From: G020348185 sp964525045
GTDB lineage: Bacteria; Nitrospirota; Nitrospiria; Nitrospirales; UBA8639
Length of the DNA stretch: 64,000 bases
Direction: 5' to 3'
Assembly: GCA_964525045.1 (NCBI GenBank)
Contig: CAZGFD010000004.1
Span: 152,821-216,820, forward strand
In this document: piece by piece, positions 18,575 to 27,149 of the stretch
How the letters are laid out: every line of letters starts with the position of its first letter
Numbering within the stretch: position 1 is the stretch's first letter
Program-made: the position numbers and the translations under genes
The notes under the pieces: model-generated
What the model saw: only the letters and a program-made list of their open reading frames with translations
What the model was told of the DNA's origin: nothing
The model's database searches: none

Positions 18575-18734
18575 CCTGGAAAACCTATTATCTATTCAAA
18601 GCTCAAGGTTGGGAAATCTCACGCTTGGGACTATTCATGTAATCACGCAAAAGGTCTTTTTCAAAATACCTATGGAGATTGTACCATCCTGCTTGAATTG
18701 CTAGAAGGGCATGCGCGGATAGGGATGCGGGCGC

Positions 18735-18774
18735 TCAAAAAAAGAGGCCTCATCACAATGTGATGAGGCCTCTT
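18735..18774 (-). terminator. Strong rho-independent terminator of rpoD
   Basis: A perfect 15-bp stem (AAGAGGCCTCATCAC and its complement, loop of three bases) is followed by seven T on the minus strand. It is 37 bases past the rpoD stop codon. Confidence 0.92.
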
Positions 18775-18810
18775 GGCTTCAACCTCACTCCCCAGCCTAC
18801 TTAGAAACCT

Positions 18811-20637
18811 TTAAATATGCTCGACGAGGCTTCTGAGTTTGTGACTACAACTCGGGTGTCGTAATTTTTTGAGCGCTTTGGCTTCAATTTGCCGGATTCG
18901 CTCCCGGGTGACATCAAAGTCCTGTCCAATTTCCTCCAATGTATGATCTGTACTGTCGCCTATCCCAAACCGTTTCCGGATGACGGTTTCCTCACGAGGG
19001 GTCAGAACCCCCAATGCATTGGCAATTTGGCGTTGAAGATCGTACCGGTTCGCTGCATCCATTGGTGAAACCGCGTTTTTATCCTCAATGAGATCTCCAA
19101 GCTGACTATCCTCCTTTTCCCCAATTGGTGTTTCCAGAGAAATAGTCCCTTTGGAAATATCCAACATCATCCGAACCTTCTCGGCCCCAAGGCCCATACG
19201 ATTGGCAATCTCCTCAGGAGTCGGTTCCCGACCTAATTGTTGCACCAATTGCCTGGCAGTCCGTGCTAATTTGGTGTTCGCTTCGATCATATGAACGGGG
19301 ATTCGAATGGTTCGGGCCTGATCGGCAATGGCCCGGGTCACTCCCTGCCGGATCCACCAGGTTGCGTAGGTACTAAACTTATACCCTCGTTGATATTCAA
19401 ATTTATCAACAGCCCGCATTAAACCGATGTTCCCCTCTTGAATTAAATCAATAAATTGTAAGCCTCGATTGGTATATTTCCGAGCAATACTGACCACTAA
19501 CCGTAAGTTGGCTTCAATTAACTGAGCCTTGCCCCGCTTGACTTTTTCTTCCGCCCGCAACAGTTTAGAAAAGGCATCCCTAAATTCATCGAGGGGCATG
19601 AACACCACCTCGTCCTGGATTTGACGGAGTTGCCGCTTCGCCTGATTCAATTCCCCTTTCCATTTGGTCAAGTTAACCGAATTGGCAACGGGTTTTCGGC
19701 GGCTTCCAGCTTTTTTTGACGATCGCCGGGTCTTTGGGGTAATCACCTGCATCCCCTCCTGTCCGGCATACCCCAGTTGCCGAGAGCATTTTCGTATCAC
19801 GGCGTCGGTATTGGTCATTTCCAACCCAATGCCTTTTATCCGGTTCAACATTTGATCCCGAATTCGCTGATGCAGGTTCAAGGCTTCAATCCGATCGACA
19901 TATTGATTCAAGACGGAGGTAAAGCGTTTTCCAGACTGGGGTTTCTTTCCTTTTCCCCCGACCGCATTCCGTTGGTTCGAATATAAGGTCAAGAGGGTCC
20001 GGCCTATCCGCCGAATAGCACTCAAGCTTTCTAAGGTTCGAAGTCGTAGTTCCTCATCTTCCTGTTCAGTGGCCGCGATATCTTCCTCAATATCATCGTC
20101 ATCTAAATTATCCTGTAACAGAACAAGATCTCGAACCCGAATCTCTTCATTATTTTTGAGTTGGTCATGCAGGCTCTCGATTTGTTGAATAGTCACAGGC
20201 ATACTGAAGACGGAACAGGCCAGCTCCCGTTTCCCCTCTTCGATATGCTTTGCCAGCTCTATCTCGCCCTCACGTGTCAGCAAGGGCACACGACCCATTT
20301 CTTTCAAATACAGTCGAACGGGATCATCAATGCGAGTCGGTTCTCCAGGAGTGAGATCGATGTCCACACCCGCCGTCTCACTGTCGTCATCTATTTCATC
20401 CTGAGAATCTGACCCACTCGCTCCATTGCCCTGTTGCCCTTCACCGGCTTCCATTTCCGGAGCATCGAGAACTTCAATATTCATTTCACTTAATGCCATC
20501 ATGATGGTAGGCATTTGATCTGAGGACATGACCTCCGCTGGCAGGGCCTGATTCAAATCTTTCAATGTCAACTGGCCCTTTTTCTTTCCAAGGGAGATGA
20601 GACGCTTTACCTCATCTGTCATTTTTTCTTTTGGCAT
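18811..20637 (-). CDS. rpoD: Principal RNA polymerase sigma factor
   Basis: The 608-residue housekeeping sigma factor. An N-terminal region 1.1 (LISLGKKKGQLTLKDLNQAL), an acidic stretch (DEIDDDSE), region 1.2 (DDPVRLYLKEMGRVPLLTREGE), a long non-conserved insert, region 2 (FEYQRGYKFSTYATWWIRQ), region 3 and region 4 (VTRERIRQIEAKALKKLRHP) are all present. The frame opens eight codons earlier, but AAGGAG six bases before ATG 20637 fixes the start. dnaG, a frequent neighbour, is not here. A second sigma-70 factor lies 4 kb downstream on the same strand. Confidence 0.97.
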   Translation of the reverse strand: MPKEKMTDEVKRLISLGKKKGQLTLKDLNQALPAEVMSSDQMPTIMMALSEMNIEVLDAPEMEAGEGQQGNGASGSDSQDEIDDDSETAGVDIDLTPGEPTRIDDPVRLYLKEMGRVPLLTREGEIELAKHIEEGKRELACSVFSMPVTIQQIESLHDQLKNNEEIRVRDLVLLQDNLDDDDIEEDIAATEQEDEELRLRTLESLSAIRRIGRTLLTLYSNQRNAVGGKGKKPQSGKRFTSVLNQYVDRIEALNLHQRIRDQMLNRIKGIGLEMTNTDAVIRKCSRQLGYAGQEGMQVITPKTRRSSKKAGSRRKPVANSVNLTKWKGELNQAKRQLRQIQDEVVFMPLDEFRDAFSKLLRAEEKVKRGKAQLIEANLRLVVSIARKYTNRGLQFIDLIQEGNIGLMRAVDKFEYQRGYKFSTYATWWIRQGVTRAIADQARTIRIPVHMIEANTKLARTARQLVQQLGREPTPEEIANRMGLGAEKVRMMLDISKGTISLETPIGEKEDSQLGDLIEDKNAVSPMDAANRYDLQRQIANALGVLTPREETVIRKRFGIGDSTDHTLEEIGQDFDVTRERIRQIEAKALKKLRHPSCSHKLRSLVEHI

Positions 20638-21250
20638 TCCGCACTCCTTACAAATGACCAACCGTTAAAGTTAATAAGGGAACTTTCTCCGTCCTCAATT
20701 CAATTGTGTTGCTCAGTTTTGTCTAGCCCCTGCTGACTAATGACAAAAGCCATTTTGCTTATGTGTCATAACATCCAGTCGCATAGTCGAGACAGTTTCA
20801 TGGGGCTAAAATAAAAAGAAGATTCAAAAGGAAGGAAATAGTTTAAGAAATTGAACACGCGAGGTAATAAAGATTAAAAAAAACAATCTCCCGCAGAGCG
20901 GGGATTTAACATTCGTGCTAAGAATTTTGTACGTCTATGAAAAAGGCGTAACTTAGACATAGTTTACTATATTTTTTATAAAAAGTAAATTAGCATTTTC
21001 GCTCAAAATATTAAAGTAAAGATTTAATTATTTCATTTTCACACAGTCTATTATAACTGAGTTTTACTTGTTATTTACTATCAAATCCGGATTTTCCTGT
21101 TTCCCTACATCCCCAACATTTTCTCTTACAGACTCCAAACGCCCCTGTGGGAGATGAGCCTGATCTCCCAAGGAAGGCCGAACGGTATCTGTCCCTCAGG
21201 GGAAGGAGGGTTCCACCCTCTGGAGGGTCACTTCCCACGTTTCCTTTTCC
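20638..21250. other. AT-rich gene-free region between rpoD and the TPR gene
   Basis: No coding frame is supported. The rpoD leader holds an interrupted palindrome (TTTTGTC and GACAAAA, 18 bases apart, near 20717-20750). From about 20800 to 21080 the sequence is strongly AT-rich and contains an isolated minus-strand terminator (20876-20903) and a TTTACT/AGTAAA inverted repeat near 20962-20990. No confident promoter or RNA gene could be assigned. Confidence 0.5.
20876..20903 (-). terminator. Orphan minus-strand terminator-like hairpin
   Basis: CCCGC and GCGGG pair around AGA (extended by one T-G pair) and are followed on the minus strand by ATTG and eight T. The nearest upstream minus-strand gene ends at 21251, about 350 bases away. 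Confidence 0.55.
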
Positions 21251-21655
21251 CTAATATCGATATCCCCCACTAAAATGTCGCTCAAGCGTCGAGGATAAGC
21301 CCAGATGATTTCGGTAAATTGTTGAGTCAACAATTTCTTTATTATTCGGGGCCAAATTCCCCGCTAGCCGAAAATGAGTAGTGGCTTGTTCGTGTAATTC
21401 CAGTTTGTGAAGGGTCAGTGCGAGATTGAAATGAGCCTCTGGCAATTGAGGATCAGCCTGAAGGGCCCTTTCAAATTTTTTCCGGGCGAGCTCCCATTGA
21501 CCTCGATTGTACTCTTCAATGCCTTCCAAATTTAATTGGGAAGCCTGTGGACTGGATATGGGGAGCGTGGCTAAGGGACCTGTGGGTGTTGCACAACTCC
21601 CTACGAGAATACACACCCCCAATCCTAACAGGAGGGATGAAAAGTTGGTCTTCAT
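21251..21655 (-). CDS. Small TPR-repeat lipoprotein
   Basis: The 134-residue precursor has a lipoprotein signal (hydrophobic core LLLGLGVCILVGSC, lipobox ending at Cys21), so the mature protein is probably membrane-anchored outside the cytoplasm. Residues 40-110 hold about two tetratricopeptide repeats, including GIEEYNRGQWELARKKFERA and PEAHFNLALTLHKLELHEQA. TPR proteins mediate protein contacts; the partner is unknown. It is divergent from the flavoprotein gene at 21808. Confidence 0.8.
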   Translation of the reverse strand: MKTNFSSLLLGLGVCILVGSCATPTGPLATLPISSPQASQLNLEGIEEYNRGQWELARKKFERALQADPQLPEAHFNLALTLHKLELHEQATTHFRLAGNLAPNNKEIVDSTIYRNHLGLSSTLERHFSGGYRY

Positions 21656-21807
21656 AATGAGTACCTCAACAGCTTAGTCACATCATTAAACACAGGCCGA
21701 TTCCTCATTGTCTATCTAAAAATTCCTCTTGGATTGGTGCTCTTGTGCAGGTAGCCCTCTCACGTTACCATGGTCCTTCCCAACGCCTCAGACAATAAGG
21801 ATGTACG

Positions 21808-23190
21808 ATGACACATGATGTTCTCATTATCGGGGGAGGTTCCGCCGGGTATGCTGCAGCAAGAACGGCTCGGGATGAAGGGGCCAACGTGGGCATTATT
21901 GACCCGGGCCCCTTAGGCGGCCTCTGTATCCTCCGCGGATGCATGCCATCCAAAACTATCATTCGATCATCCGATGTCATTTCGTTAATGCGCCGGGCAG
22001 AGGAGTTTGGCCTCTCCTCTGTCACGGCCAAAGCCAACTTATCCGCAATCATCGACCGGAAAGCTCGCCTGGTCAAAGAGTTTGCCGATGACCGAATAAA
22101 AGCCCTACAGGATCCTGGATTTACCCTTTATCAGGAAAGAGCTACATTTTTGTCTCCGACCGAGGTTCAAGCCGGTCCCCACATTCTCACCTCTAAAGCC
22201 ATCATTATTTCAACAGGTTCAGTCATCTCTCACCGACCTCTTTCAGGTCTGGAAGAGGTCGGGTATATCACCAGTGACGAGGCTCTTGAATTGCGTCAGC
22301 CTCCTCAGTCCATGCTGATCCTTGGGGGAGGACCGGTGGCCGTCGAGTTTGCCCAGTTCTTTTTACGGATCGGAATCCAGGTCACTTTGATTCAACGGAG
22401 TGCTCATATTCTCTCTCAAGAAGATGAGGATTTGGCTCGACCGGTTGAACATCGATTTCGGGAAGAAGGTATGGCCGTCTACACCAACACGGAGTTAATA
22501 CGATTTTCCAAAGACGGAAATCGGAAAACAGTACATTTCATTCATGAGGGACACGAGAAGACCGTGACCGTCGAAATGATTTTCCAAGCCCTTGGACGCC
22601 GCCCTAATATCGATGGGTTAAATCTCGATGCGGCAAAGGTCGAAGTCCAAAACAGGGGCATTGTTGTTGATGACGCGATGCGCACCTCTCAATCTCATAT
22701 TTTTTCGGTTGGGGACGTCAACGGACGGCATGAAATTGTCCATATCGCTGTTCAAGAAGGTGAGATCGCCGGGTGGAACGCCGTTCACCCCCATCATCCG
22801 CCTCGCCGACACGACCATCGACTGGATACTCTCGTGGTGTTTACAGATCCCCAATTGGCCTTTCTCGGCCTCAATGAAATAGCCTGTCGGCGTCAAGGGA
22901 TTGCCTATCTTGTGGCTTCCTATCCATTCAACGACCATGGAAAATCCATGGTTCTCGGTGAGACACACGGACACGTCAAACTCCTGTGTCATCCCAGCTC
23001 AGGAGAAATTCTTGGAGGACACATTGTCGGACCTGAAGCGGGTGAGCTCATTCATGAACTGATCGCCATTATGTACTATCGCGGTACCGTCTTTGATCTT
23101 CTTACCATACCCCATTACCATCCCACACTGGCAGAGATCCTCACCTACCCTGCTGAAGAATTGGCGGCCAAGGTACGAAAACAGAAATGA
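21808..23190 (+). CDS. Pyridine nucleotide-disulfide oxidoreductase, mercuric reductase/lipoamide dehydrogenase-like
   Basis: The 460-residue flavoprotein has an FAD-binding GGGSAGYAAA near the N-terminus, the redox-active pair in CILRGC (about residues 45-50), an NAD(P)-binding GGGPVAVE around 172, a second FAD motif FSVGDVNG, and the C-terminal HYHPTLAE with the catalytic His-Glu pair. It lacks the N-terminal metal-binding domain and the C-terminal double cysteine of true MerA, and no pyruvate dehydrogenase genes are near. AAGGA precedes the ATG. A related flavoprotein and two TVP38-family proteins lie just downstream. The substrate is unknown. Confidence 0.85.
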   Translation: MTHDVLIIGGGSAGYAAARTARDEGANVGIIDPGPLGGLCILRGCMPSKTIIRSSDVISLMRRAEEFGLSSVTAKANLSAIIDRKARLVKEFADDRIKALQDPGFTLYQERATFLSPTEVQAGPHILTSKAIIISTGSVISHRPLSGLEEVGYITSDEALELRQPPQSMLILGGGPVAVEFAQFFLRIGIQVTLIQRSAHILSQEDEDLARPVEHRFREEGMAVYTNTELIRFSKDGNRKTVHFIHEGHEKTVTVEMIFQALGRRPNIDGLNLDAAKVEVQNRGIVVDDAMRTSQSHIFSVGDVNGRHEIVHIAVQEGEIAGWNAVHPHHPPRRHDHRLDTLVVFTDPQLAFLGLNEIACRRQGIAYLVASYPFNDHGKSMVLGETHGHVKLLCHPSSGEILGGHIVGPEAGELIHELIAIMYYRGTVFDLLTIPHYHPTLAEILTYPAEELAAKVRKQK

Positions 23191-23195
23191 AAATC

Positions 23196-23262
23196 GTTTC
23201 GGGTTTCGAGTTACGGGTTTCACGTAAAAAAGCAAAGAATCTCCTCAATTGAAACCTGAAAC
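23196..23262. repeat. Inverted pair of heptad repeats
   Basis: Four units in GTTTCGG orientation (23196-23223) face two units in CTGAAAC orientation (23249-23262) across 25 bases, making an imperfect inverted repeat directly after the flavoprotein stop codon. Confidence 0.7.
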
Positions 23263-23330
23263 TCTGGGCCAATTGCTGGGAGAAAAAGCTTCGCTGAGCT
23301 ACGTCTTTCGTCGGGAAGTGCTCTTTCAGG

Positions 23331-24122
23331 TTATTCGCCTTTAATTTTCGCCCCACACCAAGAACACGGTGAGTGGGCTTTTTCCTTTAAAATAGATTTC
23401 TCTTTCCTTTGTTCTTCAACTATAGGCCTCTCCCCTTGAAGGACTCGAGCCCATCGGGCGGTAGGATTCTTCATTATCCATTTGGGTAAAAACAGAAACA
23501 CGATCATCAGCCCCGCGCCAAATAGAATTGGTGGCCAGGCAACCGTCACCACGCTACTCCCCCAATACGTCAGGGCAAAGGTTGGAGGAATCATTCCGAA
23601 CAGGGTCGCCAGGGCAAATGCCTTAAGACTCATATTCGTCAATCCTGCTCCATAACTAATCAGATCAAAGGAAAAAACCGGAAACAATCTAGAGAGAAAG
23701 ACCAATCCGATTAAATGATGGTCTGTACATTTTTCACAAAACACGACATCGATGTTCAAAGTTTTCGCTATGACATCCCGTCCAAGAAACCTCCCAATCA
23801 GAAAACTGAGAATCGCTCCGATTTCCGCTCCTATGACGGCATAGGCAGTTCCAAGAAAAGGGCCAAATGCAATACCCGCCGCAAGGTCAAGAGGCAGGCT
23901 GGGAATCGGACTGATGACAACGGCGATTGCCATCATGACCATAAACACCATCGGCCCTACCGCTCCCCAGGAATGGACGTATTCGACGATCCTCCGAGGA
24001 TTGACGGTTTCTCCCACATCCCACTCGGTCAGAAAGGTATATGTCCCATACAGTAACACCCCCACGATAGTGAGTTTCATGAACTGACGGGGGCTTGGAA
24101 GTGGTGGCATCTCAAATTTCAT
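23331..24122 (-). CDS. TVP38/TMEM64 (VTT-domain) membrane protein with C-terminal Cys pair
   Basis: A 263-residue inner-membrane protein with about five hydrophobic segments. The central block (FGPFLGTAYAVIGAEIGAIL, then FLSRLFPVFSFDLISYGAGLT) is the VTT/DedA-superfamily core. The C-terminal ~50 residues are hydrophilic and end with CSWCGAKIKGE, which looks like half a zinc ribbon. The family is linked to membrane lipid scrambling or ion handling, but the bacterial role is not settled. The ATG directly follows a heptad repeat pair, so a start at the next ATG (24110) is possible. A second family member is at 24539. Confidence 0.85.
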   Translation of the reverse strand: MKFEMPPLPSPRQFMKLTIVGVLLYGTYTFLTEWDVGETVNPRRIVEYVHSWGAVGPMVFMVMMAIAVVISPIPSLPLDLAAGIAFGPFLGTAYAVIGAEIGAILSFLIGRFLGRDVIAKTLNIDVVFCEKCTDHHLIGLVFLSRLFPVFSFDLISYGAGLTNMSLKAFALATLFGMIPPTFALTYWGSSVVTVAWPPILFGAGLMIVFLFLPKWIMKNPTARWARVLQGERPIVEEQRKEKSILKEKAHSPCSWCGAKIKGE

Positions 24123-24136
24123 TTTTCAGGTTTCAG
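24123..24136. repeat. Heptad repeat pair abutting a start codon
   Basis: On the minus strand CTGAAAC CTGAAAA runs straight into the ATG of the TVP38 gene at 24122. Confidence 0.55.
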
Positions 24137-24249
24137 ACAATGAAATCAGGATTCTCATCACGTTTCCGCTGTAATGATCCCCGAGGTGATAAGACTACAA
24201 GCCAAGATTGTTACCTTTGTGTTTCCTGTTAACTGGAAAGGATTTCAAC

Positions 24250-24435
24250 ATGACTTGCTCACGATGTCAGGGGTTCCTGGTCCAGGAACGAATATTCGAC
24301 CTTTTGGATATCTCTATTCATAATGATGTCTGGCGTTGCACGAATTGTGGAGACATTACGGATCAGGTTATCCTTACCAATCGACAGGCTAAGGGAGTCA
24401 ACGCTGAACCTGCGATGATTCATCAGGCTGCTTAG
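24250..24435 (+). CDS. Small zinc-ribbon protein
   Basis: The 61-residue protein has two cysteine pairs, CSRC at residues 3-6 and CTNC near residue 30, spaced as in a treble or zinc-ribbon metal site. AAAGGA lies eight bases before ATG 24250; the frame extends 14 codons upstream without support. It sits between two TVP38-family genes. Function unknown; proteins of this type often bind RNA, DNA or act as small metal-binding regulators. Confidence 0.72.
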   Translation: MTCSRCQGFLVQERIFDLLDISIHNDVWRCTNCGDITDQVILTNRQAKGVNAEPAMIHQAA

Positions 24436-24538
24436 TGGGATGTAGTCCATGGGCGGGGCTTTCATTTTCAGGATTCAGAAGTCGGGCCACCAACTTACCG
24501 AAAGGTTGTCACACCACCTCCAATAAAGGGAGCCAACG

Positions 24539-25255
24539 ATGAACGATTCTTCAACCACGACGGCCACTGAAGGCCCCTTTTCTTTCGGAAAGATTGTCAT
24601 TGCCCTTCTTCTGGCAGTCGGCATTGGGGCATTTTTTTTCTTTGATCTTGGCCAATATCTTTCTCTTGAAGCGCTCAAAGAAAATCGGGACAATCTGCTC
24701 GCCTATACCGAAACTCATTATGGGTTTGCCGTAGCCCTGTTTGTCTTAATCTATATCGTGCAAACCGCATTTTCCCTGCCTGGTGGGGCCATCCTTACTT
24801 TAGCAGGAGGATTTCTGTTTGGCAGCGTATTGGGAACCCTGTACGTCAATCTTGGGGCCACCAGTGGCGCCACATTGGCCTTTTTAGCTGCTCGTTACTT
24901 GCTCCGCGATTGGGTGGAACAAAAGTTTGGAGATCGGCTTGAACCCATTCAAGCGGGGTTTGCCCAGAACGCATTTAGTTACCTCATGACATTGCGGCTC
25001 ATCCCTGCCTTTCCCTTTTTCTTGGTCAATCTGGTATCCGGACTGACGCGGGTCAACTTGGGGACATATGTGATTGCCACGGCGGTCGGGATTATCCCCG
25101 GGAGCTTCGTGTTTGCCTATGCCGGGCGACAACTTGGTTCGATAAATTCTTTAGGAGAAATTGCCTCTCCCCCCGTCTTGTTAGCGTTTAGTCTTTTGGG
25201 ACTCCTTGCCTTACTGCCAACCATTTATAAAAAATTTTTCCCGAAAAGGGTTTAA
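24539..25255 (+). CDS. TVP38/TMEM64 (VTT-domain) membrane protein
   Basis: The 238 residues include a short cytoplasmic N-terminus, a first helix (IVIALLLAVGIGAFFFF), the VTT core with FSLPGGAILTLAGGFLFG and RLIPAFPFFLVNLVSGLT, and a final helix (LLAFSLLGLLALLPTIY). GGGAGCC precedes the ATG. It is followed after 95 bases by a mercuric-reductase-like flavoprotein on the same strand, a pairing seen in other bacteria. It differs clearly from the homologue at 23331, so this is not a recent duplication. Confidence 0.9.
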   Translation: MNDSSTTTATEGPFSFGKIVIALLLAVGIGAFFFFDLGQYLSLEALKENRDNLLAYTETHYGFAVALFVLIYIVQTAFSLPGGAILTLAGGFLFGSVLGTLYVNLGATSGATLAFLAARYLLRDWVEQKFGDRLEPIQAGFAQNAFSYLMTLRLIPAFPFFLVNLVSGLTRVNLGTYVIATAVGIIPGSFVFAYAGRQLGSINSLGEIASPPVLLAFSLLGLLALLPTIYKKFFPKRV

Positions 25256-25350
25256 TGAACGTCGGACCGTTCTTTCTTTTATGCCACACTTTGTCGCATT
25301 AAAAAACTCTTCAACCGCCATTGTTGATTCACACGTCCTGGAGGAGGCCC

Positions 25351-26907
25351 ATGAATAACCCCGTCCCCTTGGAGCACCCTGTCGAAATGCTTCCCATGGA
25401 CCAATTCAATCAAGAATTGGTCAATAATGTTCACCCACCCCAATGGGCAAATCCGGAACCCACGGGTCGATACAATATCGTTGTCATTGGTGCCGGAACG
25501 GCTGGTCTTGTCACCGCAGTTGTCGCCACGGCCCTCGGGGCCAAGGTGGCCCTCATTGAGCGCCATCTGATGGGGGGAGACTGTCTCACTGTGGGGTGTG
25601 TGCCTTCGAAAGGGGTCATCCGGGCTTCCCGGGCCTGGTCAGAAGTCTCCCATGCGAGCGAATTTGGCCTTCATATTCCTGAGGGAGTCAAACGGGATTT
25701 CGGCGCCGCCATGGCTCGTATGCGAAAATTGCGGGCCCGAATCAGCCATAACGACTCGGCCCATCGATTTAAAAAATTAGGGGTCGACGTCTTTATTGGA
25801 GAAGGGCGTTTTACGGGTGCGAATACGGTCGCGATTGAGGGCAAAACGCTTCAATTCGCCAAAGCGGCTATTTGTACTGGGGCCAGAGCCGCTGCCCCCC
25901 CGATAGAAGGTCTTGATAAGGCAGGGTACCTGACTAATGAAACAATTTTTTCCTTAACGGAACTTCCACAACGATTAGCGGTCATCGGTGCCGGACCAAT
26001 CGGGTGTGAAATGGCTCAATCTTTCTCACGCTTTGGGAGTCAAGTCTGCCTGTTTGAACGAACCAACCATATTCTTCCTCGAGAAGACGCTGATGCCGCA
26101 GAAATTGTTCAGGCTCGTATGGCAGGGGACGGCGTGTGTTTTGTCTTTGATTCCCATGTCACCCGGGTCGAAACACGAGGGAAGGAAAAGATTATCAACT
26201 ACACCATGAATGGAGAACAACAGGAGTTAGTGGTTGATGAGATACTCGTGGGGGTCGGACGCGCGCCAAATGTGGAAGACCTTGGCCTGGAGGCCGTCGG
26301 CGTTGATTTTGACACCCGATCCGGAGTGAAAGTCAATAACAGACTTCAAACCACGAACCCCAAAATTTTTGCAGCCGGAGATATCTGTTTCCCATTTAAA
26401 TTCACACATACCGCTGATGCGATGGCACAAATCGTTATTCAAAATGCCCTGTTCCCTCACCCCTTTGGGTTAGGGTATGCGAGTACGGATTCGCTCATCA
26501 TCCCCTGGTGCACCTATACCGACCCGGAAATTGCCCACGTGGGCCTGTATGAACAAGATGCCACATCCAAAGGCCTCAACGTCGATACATTTACTTTTAA
26601 GCTGGACGAGGTCGATCGCGCGATTTTGGACGGAGAAGATGACGGATTTGCCAGAGTACATGTCAAAAAAGGAACAGACACCATCGTGGGTGCCACCATC
26701 GTCGCTGCGCATGCAGGGGAAATGATTAGCGAGTTCACTTTAGCCATGAAAGCGGGGGTTGGGCTCAGCACGATAACCGGAACCATCCACCCCTACCCAA
26801 CCCAGGCTGAAGTTATCAAAAAAGTTGCCAATGCGTGGAGAAAGACCACATTTACAGAAGGCAAAAAGAACCTGCTCAGTAAATTGTTCGCTTGGACAAG
26901 GAAGTAA
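25351..26907 (+). CDS. FAD-dependent pyridine nucleotide-disulfide oxidoreductase, mercuric reductase-like
   Basis: 518 residues counted from ATG 25351, which follows GGAGGAGG; the frame opens ten codons earlier without a site. About 40 extra N-terminal residues precede the FAD loop (IGAGTAGLVTA). The redox pair is in GGDCLTVGCVPSKG, the NAD(P) loop is IGAGPIGCEMAQSF, the second FAD motif is FAAGDICF, and the C-terminus has HPYPTQAEVIKK. The C-terminal Cys-Cys pair of MerA is absent, so mercury reduction is unlikely. It forms a unit with the TVP38 gene upstream. Confidence 0.88.
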   Translation: MNNPVPLEHPVEMLPMDQFNQELVNNVHPPQWANPEPTGRYNIVVIGAGTAGLVTAVVATALGAKVALIERHLMGGDCLTVGCVPSKGVIRASRAWSEVSHASEFGLHIPEGVKRDFGAAMARMRKLRARISHNDSAHRFKKLGVDVFIGEGRFTGANTVAIEGKTLQFAKAAICTGARAAAPPIEGLDKAGYLTNETIFSLTELPQRLAVIGAGPIGCEMAQSFSRFGSQVCLFERTNHILPREDADAAEIVQARMAGDGVCFVFDSHVTRVETRGKEKIINYTMNGEQQELVVDEILVGVGRAPNVEDLGLEAVGVDFDTRSGVKVNNRLQTTNPKIFAAGDICFPFKFTHTADAMAQIVIQNALFPHPFGLGYASTDSLIIPWCTYTDPEIAHVGLYEQDATSKGLNVDTFTFKLDEVDRAILDGEDDGFARVHVKKGTDTIVGATIVAAHAGEMISEFTLAMKAGVGLSTITGTIHPYPTQAEVIKKVANAWRKTTFTEGKKNLLSKLFAWTRK

Positions 26908-26923
26908 CCGTGAATGCCCCTTA

Positions 26924-27110
26924 GTTTCGGGTTTGTAGCTGCAGCATCTAATGCTGCCCCCCAACCAACATCACGGCTCAGGAGGCGCGTCATAGGAATA
27001 ATAACCGGGTTTCAACCAAAAATTCGGTTCTGGTTTGGGTTTTGGTGTCACGAAGAGGCGCCATAAGATGGCGCAGCTACACTTTGAAATATAAACCTGA
27101 AACTTGAAAC
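26924..27110. repeat. REPIN-like element: two GTAG-headed hairpins in inverted order, flanked by heptads
   Basis: Left unit: GTTTCGG, GTTT, then GTAG (26935-26938) and the hairpin GCAGCAT-CTA-ATGCTGC (26941-26957). Right unit on the other strand: GTAG (27077-27080) and the hairpin GCGCCAT-CTT-ATGGCGC, with CTGAAAC TTGAAAC outside it (27097-27110). The two hairpins differ at two stem positions and both changes are compensated. Confidence 0.65.
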
Positions 27111-27149
27111 TGCTTTCGACATTACCCAGATAGGCATAAAAGTGCTGAC

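Noticed and set aside
21808..26907. Mercury-resistance operon
   Set aside because: Both flavoproteins lack the MerA C-terminal cysteines and metal domain, and no merR, merT or merP is present.
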